A stretch of DNA of 64,000 nucleotides from Erwinia psidii (GTDB lineage Bacteria > Pseudomonadota > Gammaproteobacteria > Enterobacterales > Enterobacteriaceae), in the NCBI RefSeq assembly GCF_003846135.1, contig NZ_RHHM01000017.1, positions 1-64,000 on the forward strand. The letters run 5' to 3'. How positions within the stretch are numbered: the first letter of the stretch is position 1; each line of letters starts with the position of its first letter. The position numbers were made by a program, and so were the translations under genes. Positions 49,953-60,266 of the stretch are shown piece by piece. Under the pieces are notes generated by a model. The model had not been told where the DNA came from. It was given only the letters and a program-made list of their open reading frames with translations, and ran no database searches.

Positions 49953-52508
49953 TTGTACCTCTATATAGAGACATTGAAACAGAGACTGGATGCCATCAAC
50001 CAATTGCGCGTCGATCGCGCTCTTGCTGCCATGGGACCTGCGTTTCAACAGGTTTACAGTCTGCTGCCAACCTTATTGCATTTTCATCATCCGCTGATGC
50101 CGGGTTACCTTGAGGGTAGCGTTCCACATGGCATCAGCTTTTACACGCCCGATGAAAACCAGACGCTCTGGCTCAATGATTTACAAACTAAAATTGGGTC
50201 CAGCCTCGCGCGCTCCCGGCCTGGTGAAATGCCGATCACCGGCGTTTATTCTATGGGTAGTACCTCATCCGTCGGTCAGAATCTTACCTCGGATCTTGAT
50301 ATCTGGGTCTGTCACCAGTCATGGCTGGATAATGGCGAGCGCCTCTCCCTGCAAAAAAAATGCACGCTGCTGGAAAAATGGTGTGCGTCAATGGGGGTTG
50401 AAGTCAGCTTCTTCCTGATTGATGAAAACCGCTTTCGGCACAACGAAAGCGGTAGCCTGGGCGGCGAAGACTGTGGTTCAACCCAGCACATTTTGCTCCT
50501 GGATGAGTTTTATCGTTCCGCTGTCCGTCTGGCCGGCAAACGTATCTTGTGGAATATGGTGCCGGGCGAGGAAGAAGAGCACTACGACGACTATGTTATG
50601 TCGCTGTATCAAAAAGGCGTGCTGACGCCCAATGAATGGCTGGATTTGGGAGGGCTGGATACGCTCTCTGCCGAAGAGTATTTTGGTGCCAGCCTGTGGC
50701 AACTCTACAAAAGTATCGACTCGCCCTACAAGGCGGTGCTGAAGACGTTGCTGCTGGAAGCCTATTCCTGGGAATACCCAACGACCCGGCTGCTGGCGAT
50801 GGATATCAAACAGCGTCTGCACGATGGTGAGATTGTGTCCTACGGCCTTGATCCTTACTGCATGATGCTGGAAAGAGTGACGCACTACCTTACCAGTATT
50901 GATGATCCTGCCCGTCTCGATCTTGTCAGACGCTGTTTCTATCTGAAAGTGCGTGAAAAACTGTCGGAACAGCGCGGAGAATCCGGCTGGCGGCGTCAAA
51001 TTCTTACGCAACTGGTCAACGAATGGGGCTGGGACGCAGAGCGTGTGGCGATCCTGGACAGCCGGGCTGACTGGAAAATCGAGCGTGTGCGGGAAGCGCA
51101 CAATGAGTTGCTCGACGCGATGATGCAAAGTTACCGTAACCTGATCCGCTTTGCCCGCCGTAATAATCTGAGTGTCAGCGCCAGCCCACAGGATATCGGG
51201 GTACTGACCCGTAAACTTTATGCCGTGTTTGAAGCTTTGCCCGGCAAAGTGACGCTGGTTAATCCTCAGATTTCGCCGGATCTGTCTGAACCACATCTGA
51301 CTTTTATTCATGTGCCACCGGGCCGGGCGAACCGTGCCGGCTGGTATCTCTACAATCAGTCGCCTGATATGCAGTCGATCATCAGCCATCAGCCGCTGGA
51401 ATATAACCGCTACCTTAATAAGCTGGTGGCCTGGGCGTGGTTCAACGGGCTGCTGACCAGCAAAACCCGACTGCATATCAAAGGGAATGAAATTTGCGAT
51501 CTTGCTCGCCTGCAGGAGCTGGTGGCCGATGTCTCGAATCATTTCCCTTTGCGGTTGTCGGCACCCACGGCAAAAGCACTTTACAGCCCATGCGAGATCC
51601 GCCATTTAGCGATTATCGTCAATCTGGAGCACGATCCTACCGCTGCTTTTCGTAATCAGGTGGTTCATTTTGATTTTCGCAAGCTGGATGTGTTCAGTTT
51701 TGGCCAGCAGCAGCAGTGTCTGATTGGCAGTATCGATCTGCTGTACCGCAATTCGTGGAATGAAGTGCGGACGCTGCATTTTAGCGGTGAGCAGGCGATG
51801 ATCGAAGGGCTGAAAACCATACTCGGCAAAATGCACCAGGATGCGGCTCCGCCCGACAGCGTTGAGGTGTTTTGCTACAGCCAGCATCTGCGTGGGCTGA
51901 TCCGCACCAGGGTCCAGCAACTGGTTTCGGAATGTATTGAACTTCGCCTGTCCAGTACTCGCCAGGAGCCTGGCCGGTTCAAGGCGGTGCGAGTGGCGGG
52001 TCAGACTTGGGGACTGTTCTTTGAGCGGCTCAGTGTGTCGGTACAGAAGCTGGAAAACGCCATCGAGTTTTATGGCGCGATCTCTAACAATAAGCTACAT
52101 GGACTATCAATAAAGGTAGAAACTGACCATGTGAAGCTGCCTTCGGTGGTGAATGGCTATGCCAGCGAGGGGATCATTCAGTTCTTTTTCGAAGATACCA
52201 GGGACGAGCGTGGCTTTAATATCTACATTCTGGATGAAACCAACAGGGTGGAGATTTATCACCACTGCGAAGGGAGTAAAGAAGAGCTGGTTCGCGATGT
52301 CAGCCGTTTCTATTCCTCATCACACGATCGCTTTACTTACGGCTCCAGCTTTACCAATTTTAACCTGCCGCAGTTTTATCAAATTGTGCAGGCTGACGGG
52401 CGTTTTCAGGTTATCCCTTTCCGCAGCCAGACGCTGGCACAACTCTGTGTCACCCTGTCAGAGAACGAACATAACGACGATTACGATCAGCGCTACCAGA
52501 TGCACTGA
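49953..52508 (+). CDS. cyaA: Class I adenylate cyclase
   Basis: An 851-residue enterobacterial-type adenylate cyclase making cAMP for CRP control. The catalytic N-terminal half has the nucleotidyltransferase motif [19 protein letters not shown] with Asp114 and Asp116. The C-terminal half is the regulatory domain linked to PTS enzyme IIA-Glc. The start codon is TTG, as in E. coli, where this weak start limits expression; [12 protein letters not shown] follows. The last 25 residues differ from E. coli. In E. coli cyaY follows on the other strand; here an accessory locus does. Confidence 0.96.
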   Translation: MYLYIETLKQRLDAINQLRVDRALAAMGPAFQQVYSLLPTLLHFHHPLMPGYLEGSVPHGISFYTPDENQTLWLNDLQTKIGSSLARSRPGEMPITGVYSMGSTSSVGQNLTSDLDIWVCHQSWLDNGERLSLQKKCTLLEKWCASMGVEVSFFLIDENRFRHNESGSLGGEDCGSTQHILLLDEFYRSAVRLAGKRILWNMVPGEEEEHYDDYVMSLYQKGVLTPNEWLDLGGLDTLSAEEYFGASLWQLYKSIDSPYKAVLKTLLLEAYSWEYPTTRLLAMDIKQRLHDGEIVSYGLDPYCMMLERVTHYLTSIDDPARLDLVRRCFYLKVREKLSEQRGESGWRRQILTQLVNEWGWDAERVAILDSRADWKIERVREAHNELLDAMMQSYRNLIRFARRNNLSVSASPQDIGVLTRKLYAVFEALPGKVTLVNPQISPDLSEPHLTFIHVPPGRANRAGWYLYNQSPDMQSIISHQPLEYNRYLNKLVAWAWFNGLLTSKTRLHIKGNEICDLARLQELVADVSNHFPLRLSAPTAKALYSPCEIRHLAIIVNLEHDPTAAFRNQVVHFDFRKLDVFSFGQQQQCLIGSIDLLYRNSWNEVRTLHFSGEQAMIEGLKTILGKMHQDAAPPDSVEVFCYSQHLRGLIRTRVQQLVSECIELRLSSTRQEPGRFKAVRVAGQTWGLFFERLSVSVQKLENAIEFYGAISNNKLHGLSIKVETDHVKLPSVVNGYASEGIIQFFFEDTRDERGFNIYILDETNRVEIYHHCEGSKEELVRDVSRFYSSSHDRFTYGSSFTNFNLPQFYQIVQADGRFQVIPFRSQTLAQLCVTLSENEHNDDYDQRYQMH

Positions 52509-52673
52509 CATCGTGCGCCGCTGGTAAATAAATGCCATCTCTGACCCGGTTTTGGCATTAAAAGACAAATCATAATGACACTATTCACAGAGCAATACCG
52601 CCAGCCTCGTTTCTGCCAGATTTAAACCTATACTCGCACCATATTGGATAAAGGGAAATCCTGTGGGGAATAT

Positions 52674-53939
52674 ATGGATAAAGGAAATGAATTAACGGGC
52701 AATCAGGGAAATGAATTTGGTCTTTTTATTTCCATTCTTCTGTTGTTACTCGGCTGTATTTTGTTTTTTTTCTCTTTTGACCGACAAATTGTCTCTATTC
52801 TGAAAACGACGCTGATGCATGAAATGGGTATTGGCAATAAAGAGTATTCCTGGCTGATAACCGCCTTTATGTTCCCCTATATCATGATGTATTTCGTTTC
52901 GGGCGCGTTGGTGGATAAATTTGGCAGCCGCTATGTGCTGACTTTGCTGATGATCCTTATGTCGGTAGCCACATTGATTACCGGTTTCTCACGTTCGCTA
53001 ACCGGTATGCTGGTAGGCCGCTTTATTCTTGGCGTGGCGGAATCCGGCGTGGTACCTGCCTTGACGTTGGCGATATTTACCTGGTTCAAGGCGCAACAGC
53101 GGGCTTTTGCTTTTCAACTGACCAATATCATTCAGTCACTGGGGTTGATCGTTGCGCCACCTTTTATCGCCTGGGTCACACTGGCTGGTGGCTGGCGCTG
53201 GGCATTTTTTATTCCCGCACTGGCCGGTATTATGATTGGTCTGATGTGGTTTATCGCCAGCCGCCGTCAGCCAGCTTCAGTGCAATCGCTGCCTGAAAAC
53301 CAACACGACAGCATTTCGGTGTTGCAGCGTTATAAGTTCGTGCTCACTTCGGCTCCCGTCTGGACATTAATTATCGCCCGCCTGCTGACCGATCCTTTCT
53401 GGTTTTTTTATCAGTACTGGCAGATTGGCTTTATGCAGGAAAAACTGGGACTGAGCCTTGCGCGCGTGGGTGAACTGATGTGGTTTCCGCCTCTGGCGGC
53501 GGTGTTTGGGGTCCTGTTGGTGTGCCGCATTTCCGATCGGCTGGTGACCAGGGGAGTGGAGCCAACCCGCGCACGTCTCAATCTGATCTGGGCGGTGTCC
53601 TGCCTTGCGCCGCTGATTTTCTTCCTGCCAACGGTAGAAAATGTCTGGCTGGCGGTAGGCATCATGACGGTCATTAACTTTATGTGCACGGCCTGGCTGA
53701 GTATGGTGACGATCATGATGGGTGGCCTGGTACCGCGCGCGGCCATTGCCACCGCTATTGGCATTATGAGCGCTCTTGGAGGCATCAGCGCCATGCTTTT
53801 CAACGGTTTCGTCGGCACTATCATCGATATCTATGGCTATGCGTTGCCCGTTTATGTCGGTGCCGTCCTTCATCCCGCTGGCGCTATCGTGCTGGCCGTT
53901 TATTTCCTGCGCCGCAAAAATATTAAGGAGAAGATATGA
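52674..53939 (+). CDS. MFS transporter, probable saccharide/uronate importer
   Basis: A 421-residue major facilitator with about 12 hydrophobic segments. DRQIVSILKTTL in the first helix and the SGALVDKFGSRY loop recall anion:cation symporter (ACS) carriers such as hexuronate transporters. The ATG at 52674 has a GGGGA ribosome site seven bases upstream; a TTG at 52644 is less likely. It overlaps the following BNR_4 gene by four bases, so both work together. As that partner lacks a signal peptide, the transporter probably imports the intact saccharide. Family is clear; substrate is inferred. Confidence 0.82.
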   Translation: MDKGNELTGNQGNEFGLFISILLLLLGCILFFFSFDRQIVSILKTTLMHEMGIGNKEYSWLITAFMFPYIMMYFVSGALVDKFGSRYVLTLLMILMSVATLITGFSRSLTGMLVGRFILGVAESGVVPALTLAIFTWFKAQQRAFAFQLTNIIQSLGLIVAPPFIAWVTLAGGWRWAFFIPALAGIMIGLMWFIASRRQPASVQSLPENQHDSISVLQRYKFVLTSAPVWTLIIARLLTDPFWFFYQYWQIGFMQEKLGLSLARVGELMWFPPLAAVFGVLLVCRISDRLVTRGVEPTRARLNLIWAVSCLAPLIFFLPTVENVWLAVGIMTVINFMCTAWLSMVTIMMGGLVPRAAIATAIGIMSALGGISAMLFNGFVGTIIDIYGYALPVYVGAVLHPAGAIVLAVYFLRRKNIKEKI

Positions 53940-55246
53940 GTGTGAGTGTCTCAACCATCGGCGAGGCATGTGCAGACTTTAACGTGTTGTATTGCCTACT
54001 GCATCATCAGGGAACGCTGTTTGCCGCCTGGTATGACGCTGGCCATCGCATCACGGTAGGATGCCGCCGTCCCGGCGCGTCAATATGGGAAATTTTTCAG
54101 CCTGACGGATTCTGGCTGCCGCAGCGCAATCGTCACGCCAATATCACCGACTATGACTCCCATAACTATCTGACGATGGCGACCGACAGCGAAGGCTATC
54201 TACATCTTTCCGGCAATATGCATGTTGATCCTCTGATCTACTTCCGTTCTGAGAAGCCGTTGGATATTTCTTCCCTGCGCGTTGTCCGATCAATGACCGG
54301 CGATCGTGAAGATCGCACTACCTACCCGCTCTTTTTTAAAGATCGTCAGGGGCGTTTGCTGTTTCGCTACCGTGATGGCTGTAGCGGCAACGGTGATGAT
54401 ATTTATAACGTCTATGATACCGCGCGACAGCAATGGTCCCGGCTTCTGGCGTCGCCGCTGTTAGATGGCGAAGGCCTGCGTAACGGCTATGCGCGCCCCC
54501 CGGTTGCCGGAGCGGATGGCTGGTGGCACATGATTTGGATGTGGCGTGAAACGCCACACTGTGAGACGAACAACAATTTATCTTATGCGCGCAGTCGTGA
54601 CCTGCAACACTGGGAAACGTCAGCCGGACAGCGCCTGACGCTGCCCATTTCACGGGAGAGAGGTGAAATTGTCGATGACGCCGATGTGGGGGACGGTCTG
54701 ATCAATATGGTGCAGGAGGTGGGCTTTGATCATCAGGGCAGGCCGCTGCTGATTTATCACCGCTACGACGAAAACGGTCATTCACAGGCCTTTCTTGCCA
54801 GACCGGATGGCGCGGGGAAATGGCAAAAAAAACAGCTAAGTCAGTGGCATTTTCGCTGGGATTTTAAAGGGCCGGGTTCTATTCCGCCGGACCTGATTCT
54901 TCAGCCGCCACGCCCGGTAGCGGACGGTATGCTGGAGGTCAGCTGGACGTCGCGATGGACAGGTTCCGGTCGCTGGCTGATTGAGGAAGCGTCATTAAAG
55001 GTGGTGGCTACGCTTCCCGCCAGCGTGACACTGCCTGAAAAGCTTTTCCAGCCCAACCAGCAGCTACATTCGGCCGCAGAAGTGCAGGTCCATGCGGCGC
55101 AAAACAGCGACTACAGCCCGCAGAATCAGTACTGGTTGCGATGGGAAGCGTTGCCAATTTGTCGCGACGAGCCTTATCCGGCAACGGTGGCGGCGGGCAG
55201 GCTGGAACTGGTTGAAGCCGTGCCGCACTGCGATGCCCCGTCTTAA
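53936..55246 (+). CDS. BNR_4 beta-propeller protein, putative carbohydrate lyase or hydrolase
   Basis: A 436-residue protein of the BNR_4 type (seven-bladed propeller). The signature is SHNYLTMATDSEGYLHLSGN (residues 75-94), with blades marked by repeated RDLQHWET, LLFRYRDG and LLIYHRY patterns. No signal peptide is visible, so it is likely cytoplasmic. Enzymes on this fold include ulvan lyases (PL24, PL25) and enzymes that cleave L-rhamnose-alpha-1,4-D-glucuronate (PL42, GH145). With a RhaS/RhaR-like regulator and a KdgF-like cupin next to it, cleavage of a rhamnose-uronate linkage giving an unsaturated uronate is a reasonable inference. Catalytic residues were not assigned. Confidence 0.78.
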   Translation: MSVSVSTIGEACADFNVLYCLLHHQGTLFAAWYDAGHRITVGCRRPGASIWEIFQPDGFWLPQRNRHANITDYDSHNYLTMATDSEGYLHLSGNMHVDPLIYFRSEKPLDISSLRVVRSMTGDREDRTTYPLFFKDRQGRLLFRYRDGCSGNGDDIYNVYDTARQQWSRLLASPLLDGEGLRNGYARPPVAGADGWWHMIWMWRETPHCETNNNLSYARSRDLQHWETSAGQRLTLPISRERGEIVDDADVGDGLINMVQEVGFDHQGRPLLIYHRYDENGHSQAFLARPDGAGKWQKKQLSQWHFRWDFKGPGSIPPDLILQPPRPVADGMLEVSWTSRWTGSGRWLIEEASLKVVATLPASVTLPEKLFQPNQQLHSAAEVQVHAAQNSDYSPQNQYWLRWEALPICRDEPYPATVAAGRLELVEAVPHCDAPS

Positions 55247-55273
55247 AAGGTGTAGACAACATTCCGGCCAGGC

Positions 55274-56086
55274 TCACAGACACTGGCCGGGCGAAATTCC
55301 AAACTGCTTACGAAACAGGCGGGAAAAATAACTGGCTTCACTCAGCCCGACATATTTTCCCGCTTCCGATACCGTCATATTGCTGTACTGGAGGTGATAC
55401 TTTGCCTGCAGCAGTCTCATGGTGGTCAGGTATTTTTGCGGCGATACGCCGGTATAGTCAGTAAAGCCTCTTTGCAACGTCCGGCGTGAAATCGAAAAAT
55501 CACGGCACAGGCGATCAAGATCCAGCGGTTCGGCCAGATGAGTGTTCAGCCAGATAATAATCTGGCTAATGCGATCGTCGCTGGAAGAGAAGTCCTGGGT
55601 TTTATAACGCCACTGATTAAGCACGTGTAATGCCTCCAGGAAAATCATCTCCTTGTGGCTTTCGCAAAGCAGTTTATTTTCATATTGCATTGCCGAATGC
55701 GACAGCAATTTGTTTATAATTTTTTGCATAATGTGCGTGTTAATTTGCCACACGTTGCTTTCTTCAGGACGAATAAGCAGATGCTCAATATTTTTCAGGA
55801 TGTTAAATTTGTCCGGTGCGAGATAAAGCAGATTGACCTGCTTTAAATTTTTCATTTCTTCAAACAGGTGATAGTCATGGCGATTGAGATAACATAACGT
55901 TCCGGCGGTTAATAAATAAGGCTTTTCATTAATGATATGAATGCCGCTGCCTTTTTCGACAAGAAATAATTCACAATATTCGTGCCGGTGTTCCACACAG
56001 AGGCTTTTTTCCGGCTGCCAGAAATGAAAAACGACTTTTTCATCAGGATGGCGAAAGTGCGTCTCGCGTGGAAGTGTAATGGTCAT
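55274..56086 (-). CDS. AraC-family regulator resembling RhaS/RhaR
   Basis: A 270-residue regulator. The N-terminal cupin half (HRHEYCELFLVEKGSGIHIINEK at 32-54, then LTAGTLCYLNRHDYHLFE) lines up with the L-rhamnose-binding domain of RhaS and RhaR. The C-terminal half holds two AraC helix-turn-helix motifs (ISRRTLQRGF and SEASYFSRLFRKQF). It is convergent with the BNR_4 gene and divergent from the KdgF-like gene, so it probably controls the locus in response to rhamnose or a related sugar. It is distinct enough from true RhaS and RhaR that I give no symbol. Confidence 0.85.
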   Translation of the reverse strand: MTITLPRETHFRHPDEKVVFHFWQPEKSLCVEHRHEYCELFLVEKGSGIHIINEKPYLLTAGTLCYLNRHDYHLFEEMKNLKQVNLLYLAPDKFNILKNIEHLLIRPEESNVWQINTHIMQKIINKLLSHSAMQYENKLLCESHKEMIFLEALHVLNQWRYKTQDFSSSDDRISQIIIWLNTHLAEPLDLDRLCRDFSISRRTLQRGFTDYTGVSPQKYLTTMRLLQAKYHLQYSNMTVSEAGKYVGLSEASYFSRLFRKQFGISPGQCL

Positions 56087-56349
56087 TGCTGAATATCCTT
56101 ATCACGGGCACTCCCAAAAAATAAACTGTTATAATTAAACAGTTGGTCACGCTTGTAATTGCCACACATCACAAAAACGGAAAAACAGGCCCCGGGTTAT
56201 AACACTCGCGTCAGCCAGACTGTTTTGCTGGCATGTTTGTACCAACACGTTTGATTCCCGTCACAATTCATTTTCCACCCGCTGGTAACTTACCGCCAGG
56301 TGGGCAGAATAGTGATTTGATTTACTGGTTCATTATTAAGGGAAGCGCC

Positions 56350-56670
56350 ATGTTTTTTTTCTACAAAAATTCAAACCAGCAAAGAGCAGGTGAAGGCGTA
56401 ACGCGCCGCGTGCTGGCTCACGCGGGTGGCATGATGTGCGTGGAGGTTCGGTTTGCGCAGGGGGCGATTGGTCCGATGCACACTCATCCTCATGAACAGC
56501 TTACCTATGTGCGGTCCGGCGTTTTCCTTTTTACCATCGGCAGCGAGCAGCATGAGGTAAGAGCGGGCGATACCTTATATAAAAAACCCAATATTCTGCA
56601 CGGTTGCGTCTGTCTGGAAAGCGGGGTGCTGGTCGATATGTTTACCCCGCAGCGTGAGGATTTTTTGTAA
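56350..56670 (+). CDS. KdgF-like cupin, unsaturated uronate conversion
   Basis: A 106-residue single-domain cupin closely resembling pectin-degradation protein KdgF. It starts MFFFYKN and ends DMFTPQREDFL, like KdgF. The metal site is visible as His44, His46, His48, Gln50 and His84. KdgF turns 4,5-unsaturated uronates, the products of polysaccharide lyases, into linear ketouronates for catabolism. The start at 56350 has GGAAGC upstream. Divergent from the AraC gene, it fits a pathway in which the BNR_4 protein acts as a lyase. Confidence 0.83.
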   Translation: MFFFYKNSNQQRAGEGVTRRVLAHAGGMMCVEVRFAQGAIGPMHTHPHEQLTYVRSGVFLFTIGSEQHEVRAGDTLYKKPNILHGCVCLESGVLVDMFTPQREDFL

Positions 56671-56844
56671 GGGGCTGGTGTAAAACATCGGGGGAAAAGA
56701 CCGCCCTGCCGTTTCACAGCAAGGCCGTGACATCATCCACATCCGCCGCCTGAGATGCGCTTTCCTGCACGTTTGCCATTTCCTGTTGCTTTTAACACTT
56801 CACCTGCGATGATAGGTAACCAACAGGCATTAATAACGAGCAGA

Positions 56845-57036
56845 ATGAGCATGGACAAAATGACTTGCCGGATGGCGCTGGTGCTGGCTGTGACCAGCCT
56901 GGCGGGATGTGGATTGAAAGGGCCATTGTATTTCCCCCCCCCGGAACAACCTCAGAAACAGACGTCGACTGGCAGTAAACCAGCGCAGCAGCCAGAGGCC
57001 ACCGCCACAGGCTCGGACCAACAAGCGGCTCATTAA
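56845..57036 (+). CDS. lptM: LptM (YifL) small lipoprotein
   Basis: A 63-residue lipoprotein with a signal peptide ending in lipobox SLAGC (Cys22) followed by [11 protein letters not shown], the hallmark of LptM. In E. coli LptM helps the LPS translocon LptD form its correct disulfides. The Gln/Pro/Thr-rich tail is variable. The ATG at 56851 is an alternative start. It precedes dapF by 26 bases, as in E. coli, but cyaY is not found on its other side. Confidence 0.9.
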   Translation: MSMDKMTCRMALVLAVTSLAGCGLKGPLYFPPPEQPQKQTSTGSKPAQQPEATATGSDQQAAH

Positions 57037-57062
57037 CGATGAAGCAACCACCGGAGCCAAAA

Positions 57063-57887
57063 ATGCAGTTCTCCAAAATGCACGGTCTTGGCAATGACTT
57101 TATGGTGGTCGATGCCGTGACGCAAAATGTTTATTTCTCACCAGAGTTGATCCGCCGTCTGGCGGATCGGCATCTGGGGATCGGTTTCGATCAGCTACTG
57201 ATTGTCGAACCACCCTATGATCCTGATCTTGATTTTCATTACCGTATCTTCAACGCTGACGGCAGTGAAGTCGCACAGTGTGGCAATGGCGCACGCTGTT
57301 TTGCTCGCTTTGTCCGCCTGAAAGGGCTGACCAACAAAAGTGATATTCACGTCAGTACTCAGACCGGCCGCATGGTGCTCAGTGTGACCCAGGATGAACT
57401 GGTGTGCGTTAACATGGGTGAACCTAATTTTGAACCACAGCAGGTTCCGTTCCGTGCCAACAAAGCGGAAAATCTCTATCTGATGCGGGCAGCTGAACAG
57501 ACGGTGATGTGCGGTGTGGTGTCAATGGGTAATCCACACTGTGTGCTGCAGGTGGACAGTGTTAACACTGCCCAGGTTGAAATCCTTGGTCCGGTGCTGG
57601 AAAGCCATGAACGTTTTCCTGAGCGGGTCAACGTCGGTTTTATGGAAATTGTCAGCCGCGAGTATATCCGCCTTCGCGTCTATGAGCGCGGTGCCGGTGA
57701 AACGCAGGCCTGTGGCAGCGGGGCCTGTGCCGCCGTTGCGGTGGGGATCCAACAGGCCCTGCTGACGGAAAAAGTCCGTGTCGATCTGCCCGGCGGCACG
57801 CTGAACATATCCTGGAAGGGGCCCGGCCAGCCGCTGTACATGACCGGTCCTGCCACTCACGTTTATGACGGATTTATTCATCTATGA
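57063..57887 (+). CDS. dapF: Diaminopimelate epimerase
   Basis: A 274-residue PLP-independent racemase converting LL- to meso-diaminopimelate for lysine and peptidoglycan. The two catalytic cysteines are Cys73 (QCGNGARC) and Cys217 (QACGSGA). Length equals E. coli DapF. The ATG at 57063 gives [13 protein letters not shown]; the frame is open eight codons upstream. Its stop overlaps yigA by four bases. Confidence 0.96.
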   Translation: MQFSKMHGLGNDFMVVDAVTQNVYFSPELIRRLADRHLGIGFDQLLIVEPPYDPDLDFHYRIFNADGSEVAQCGNGARCFARFVRLKGLTNKSDIHVSTQTGRMVLSVTQDELVCVNMGEPNFEPQQVPFRANKAENLYLMRAAEQTVMCGVVSMGNPHCVLQVDSVNTAQVEILGPVLESHERFPERVNVGFMEIVSREYIRLRVYERGAGETQACGSGACAAVAVGIQQALLTEKVRVDLPGGTLNISWKGPGQPLYMTGPATHVYDGFIHL

Positions 57888-58588
57888 AAAATCTCGGGGA
57901 ACAACAGGCGCTTCACAATCTGCTGGACGACGGTGTTGTCAGCGATTACCTGCTGCAAAATCCGAACTTCTTTATTCGTAATGCCCGTCAGGTTGAACAA
58001 ATGCAGGTTCCGCACCCGATTCGCGGGACAGTGTCTCTGGTTGAATGGCAGTTGGGCCGCCAGCGACATCATATTGCACAACTGGAAGAAGAGATCACCC
58101 TGCTGATGGAGCAGGCCTGTGCCAATCAGCAGCTGTTTGAGCGCCTGTTGTCATTACAGGCCCGGTTGGCATCATCTTCCAGCCTGCATGAGATGCTCAA
58201 TCGCCTGCACCGCTGGGCGCGGGAACTGGGCCTGGCAGGTGCCAACCTGCGGTTGTTCAGCGACAAATGGCGCATTGGTGCGCCCTCTGATTTCACCCAG
58301 CTGGCGCTGTCACGTCCGGCATTTGAGCCGGTTCGTGTTCAGCGTCTGGGAAAAGAACGCCACTATCTGGGCAGTCTGAATGGTCCCGAACTGCTGCTGC
58401 TGTTACCCCAGGCCAAAGCGATTGGTTCCGTTGCCCTTTCGCTGATGGGCGAGCAGGGGGATCTGGGTGTACTGATCTTCAGCAGCCGCGATAATCAGCA
58501 CTACCAGTCCGGGATGGGCACGGTGCTGTTGCAGCACCTGTCACAGATGCTGCCGGAACTCCTGCTGCGCTGGATTGAACGGGCATGA
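57884..58588 (+). CDS. yigA: DUF484 family protein YigA
   Basis: A 234-residue GAF-like (DUF484) protein matching the E. coli YigA locus between dapF and xerC. A short N-terminal helical part is followed by a coiled coil around residues 60-85 and a GAF-like domain. Function unknown. It overlaps dapF and xerC by four bases each, so it is part of a dapF-yigA-xerC-yigB operon. Confidence 0.92.
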   Translation: MKNLGEQQALHNLLDDGVVSDYLLQNPNFFIRNARQVEQMQVPHPIRGTVSLVEWQLGRQRHHIAQLEEEITLLMEQACANQQLFERLLSLQARLASSSSLHEMLNRLHRWARELGLAGANLRLFSDKWRIGAPSDFTQLALSRPAFEPVRVQRLGKERHYLGSLNGPELLLLLPQAKAIGSVALSLMGEQGDLGVLIFSSRDNQHYQSGMGTVLLQHLSQMLPELLLRWIERA

Positions 58589-59493
58589 GTATCGACTCAT
58601 CTCTACAGTCAGCCGTTGAGGGATTTTTGCGCTATCTGAAGGTAGAGCGACAGCTCAGTCCGCTGACGCAGCTCAATTATCGACGTCAGCTTAGCGCTTG
58701 TGTCTCTCTGCTAGATGAGATGAAGCTTGCTGACTGGGACAGCCTCGATGCCGCTCAGGTCCGTTCTCTCGCCGCCCGCAGTCGACGCACCGGATTAAAG
58801 CCAGCAAGCCTTGCACTGCGGCTCTCTGCCTTGCGTAGCTTTCTGGACTGGCTGACTGACCAGGGGGTGCTGAAGGCGAATCCGGCAAGAGGCATCGCCA
58901 CACCCGCCGCGCCGCGCCATCTGCCAAAGAATATTGATGTGGATGAGGTCGATCGCCTGTTGGCGATTGATCCCAACGATCCGCTTGCGGTACGTGACCG
59001 GGCGATGTTGGAAATCATGTATGGTGCGGGTTTGCGTCTGTCTGAACTGGTTGGCATCGATACCGGCCATCTTGATCTGGCTTCCGGCGAGGTGTGGGTG
59101 GTCGGTAAAGGCAGTAAAGAGCGTCGCCTGCCGATAGGCCGCATGGCGGTGCAGTGGATCGATCACTGGTTGGAAATGCGTGACCTGTTTATGCCGGAGG
59201 ACAACGCGGTCTTTCTGTCGAAGCAGGGAAAACGTATTTCGGTGAGAAACGTGCAGAAGCGCTTTGCCGAATGGGGGGTGAAGCAGGGCATTTCCAGCCA
59301 TATTCATCCCCACAAGTTACGCCACTCCTTTGCTACCCATATGCTGGAATCCAGCGGTGATTTGCGCGCCGTGCAGGAGCTGCTGGGCCATGCCAACCTC
59401 AGCACCACGCAAATCTACACTCATCTTGATTTCCAACACCTGGCGTCGGTTTACGATGCTGCTCATCCCCGTGCGAAACGAGGTAAATCCTGA
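58585..59493 (+). CDS. xerC: Site-specific tyrosine recombinase XerC
   Basis: A 302-residue tyrosine recombinase which with XerD resolves chromosome dimers at dif. The N-terminal SAM-like core-binding domain spans about 8-105. Catalytic residues are visible: Arg151, Lys175, His243, Arg246, His269 and Tyr278 (TQIYTH). It shares one base with yigB. It is housekeeping XerC, not an island integrase. Confidence 0.96.
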   Translation: MSIDSSLQSAVEGFLRYLKVERQLSPLTQLNYRRQLSACVSLLDEMKLADWDSLDAAQVRSLAARSRRTGLKPASLALRLSALRSFLDWLTDQGVLKANPARGIATPAAPRHLPKNIDVDEVDRLLAIDPNDPLAVRDRAMLEIMYGAGLRLSELVGIDTGHLDLASGEVWVVGKGSKERRLPIGRMAVQWIDHWLEMRDLFMPEDNAVFLSKQGKRISVRNVQKRFAEWGVKQGISSHIHPHKLRHSFATHMLESSGDLRAVQELLGHANLSTTQIYTHLDFQHLASVYDAAHPRAKRGKS

Positions 59494-60209
59494 TGCACTT
59501 TTACCGACCGCTGCGCCCGATTGCGGCAATGACGTTTGACCTGGATGACACGCTGTACGATAACCGTCCGGTGATTTTTCGTACCACTGAAGCATCTCAC
59601 GCCTTTCTCCGGGCATATCATCCGGCGCTAAGTGATTTCAGTCTGGAACAGTATCAGCAGTTGCGCGACAGCCTGCGTGAGCAGGAGCCGGAGATTTATC
59701 ACGATGTCACCGAATGGCGGCGTCGTGCTGTCGAACTGGCGATGCTCAGGGTGGGTCTCAACAGCCATCAGGCCAGTGAAGGTTCGCAGAAAGTGATGGC
59801 GCATTTTGCTTACTGGCGAAGCAAAGTTGAGGTACCTGATGAAACCCACTGTACCCTCAGTGCTCTGGCAAAACGTATCCCACTGGTGGCGATCACCAAT
59901 GGTAATGCCGAACCGCATCTGTTCGGTCTGGATAAGTACTTTCAGTTTATTCTGCGCGCCGGACCGGATGGCCGCGCCAAGCCGTTTCATGATATGTATC
60001 ATCTGGCTGCTTCCCGGTTGAATCTGCCGCCGGAGCGCATTTTACACATCGGAGACGACCTTACCACTGATGTGGCTGGTTCCTTACGCGCTGGATTTCA
60101 GGCCTGCTGGATCAATCTGCATGAAGGTAATCTGATGAACATGGCGGACTGCCGCCTGTTACCCACGCTGGAAATTTCGCGGTTGGCATCGCTGACGGCG
60201 CTGGTATAA
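59493..60209 (+). CDS. yigB: HAD-family phosphatase YigB (FMN/5-amino-uracil phosphatase)
   Basis: A 238-residue haloacid dehalogenase-like hydrolase with motif [11 protein letters not shown] (Asp16, Asp18), motif II ITNGN, and motif [11 protein letters not shown]. coli YigB dephosphorylates FMN and a riboflavin-pathway intermediate. Its final codons overlap the uvrD promoter -10 box (60205-60210). Confidence 0.94.
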   Translation: MHFYRPLRPIAAMTFDLDDTLYDNRPVIFRTTEASHAFLRAYHPALSDFSLEQYQQLRDSLREQEPEIYHDVTEWRRRAVELAMLRVGLNSHQASEGSQKVMAHFAYWRSKVEVPDETHCTLSALAKRIPLVAITNGNAEPHLFGLDKYFQFILRAGPDGRAKPFHDMYHLAASRLNLPPERILHIGDDLTTDVAGSLRAGFQACWINLHEGNLMNMADCRLLPTLEISRLASLTALV

Positions 60210-60210
60210 T
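60183..60210 (+). promoter_or_regulatory. uvrD promoter
   Basis: TTGGCA at 60183-60188, 16 bases, and a consensus TATAAT at 60205-60210 that contains the yigB stop codon. The LexA box begins four bases downstream. Confidence 0.82.
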
Positions 60211-60213
60211 ACG

Positions 60214-60229
60214 CTGGTTAAATATCCAG
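60214..60229 (+). promoter_or_regulatory. LexA (SOS) box of uvrD
   Basis: CTGGTTAAATATCCAG, a full CTG-N10-CAG match with an AT-rich centre. It covers the expected transcription start, so LexA would block initiation; uvrD is a classical SOS gene. Confidence 0.88.
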
Positions 60230-60266
60230 TGGAGTGCTGACCGCTCCCCCTTTACTGACGGTGCTT

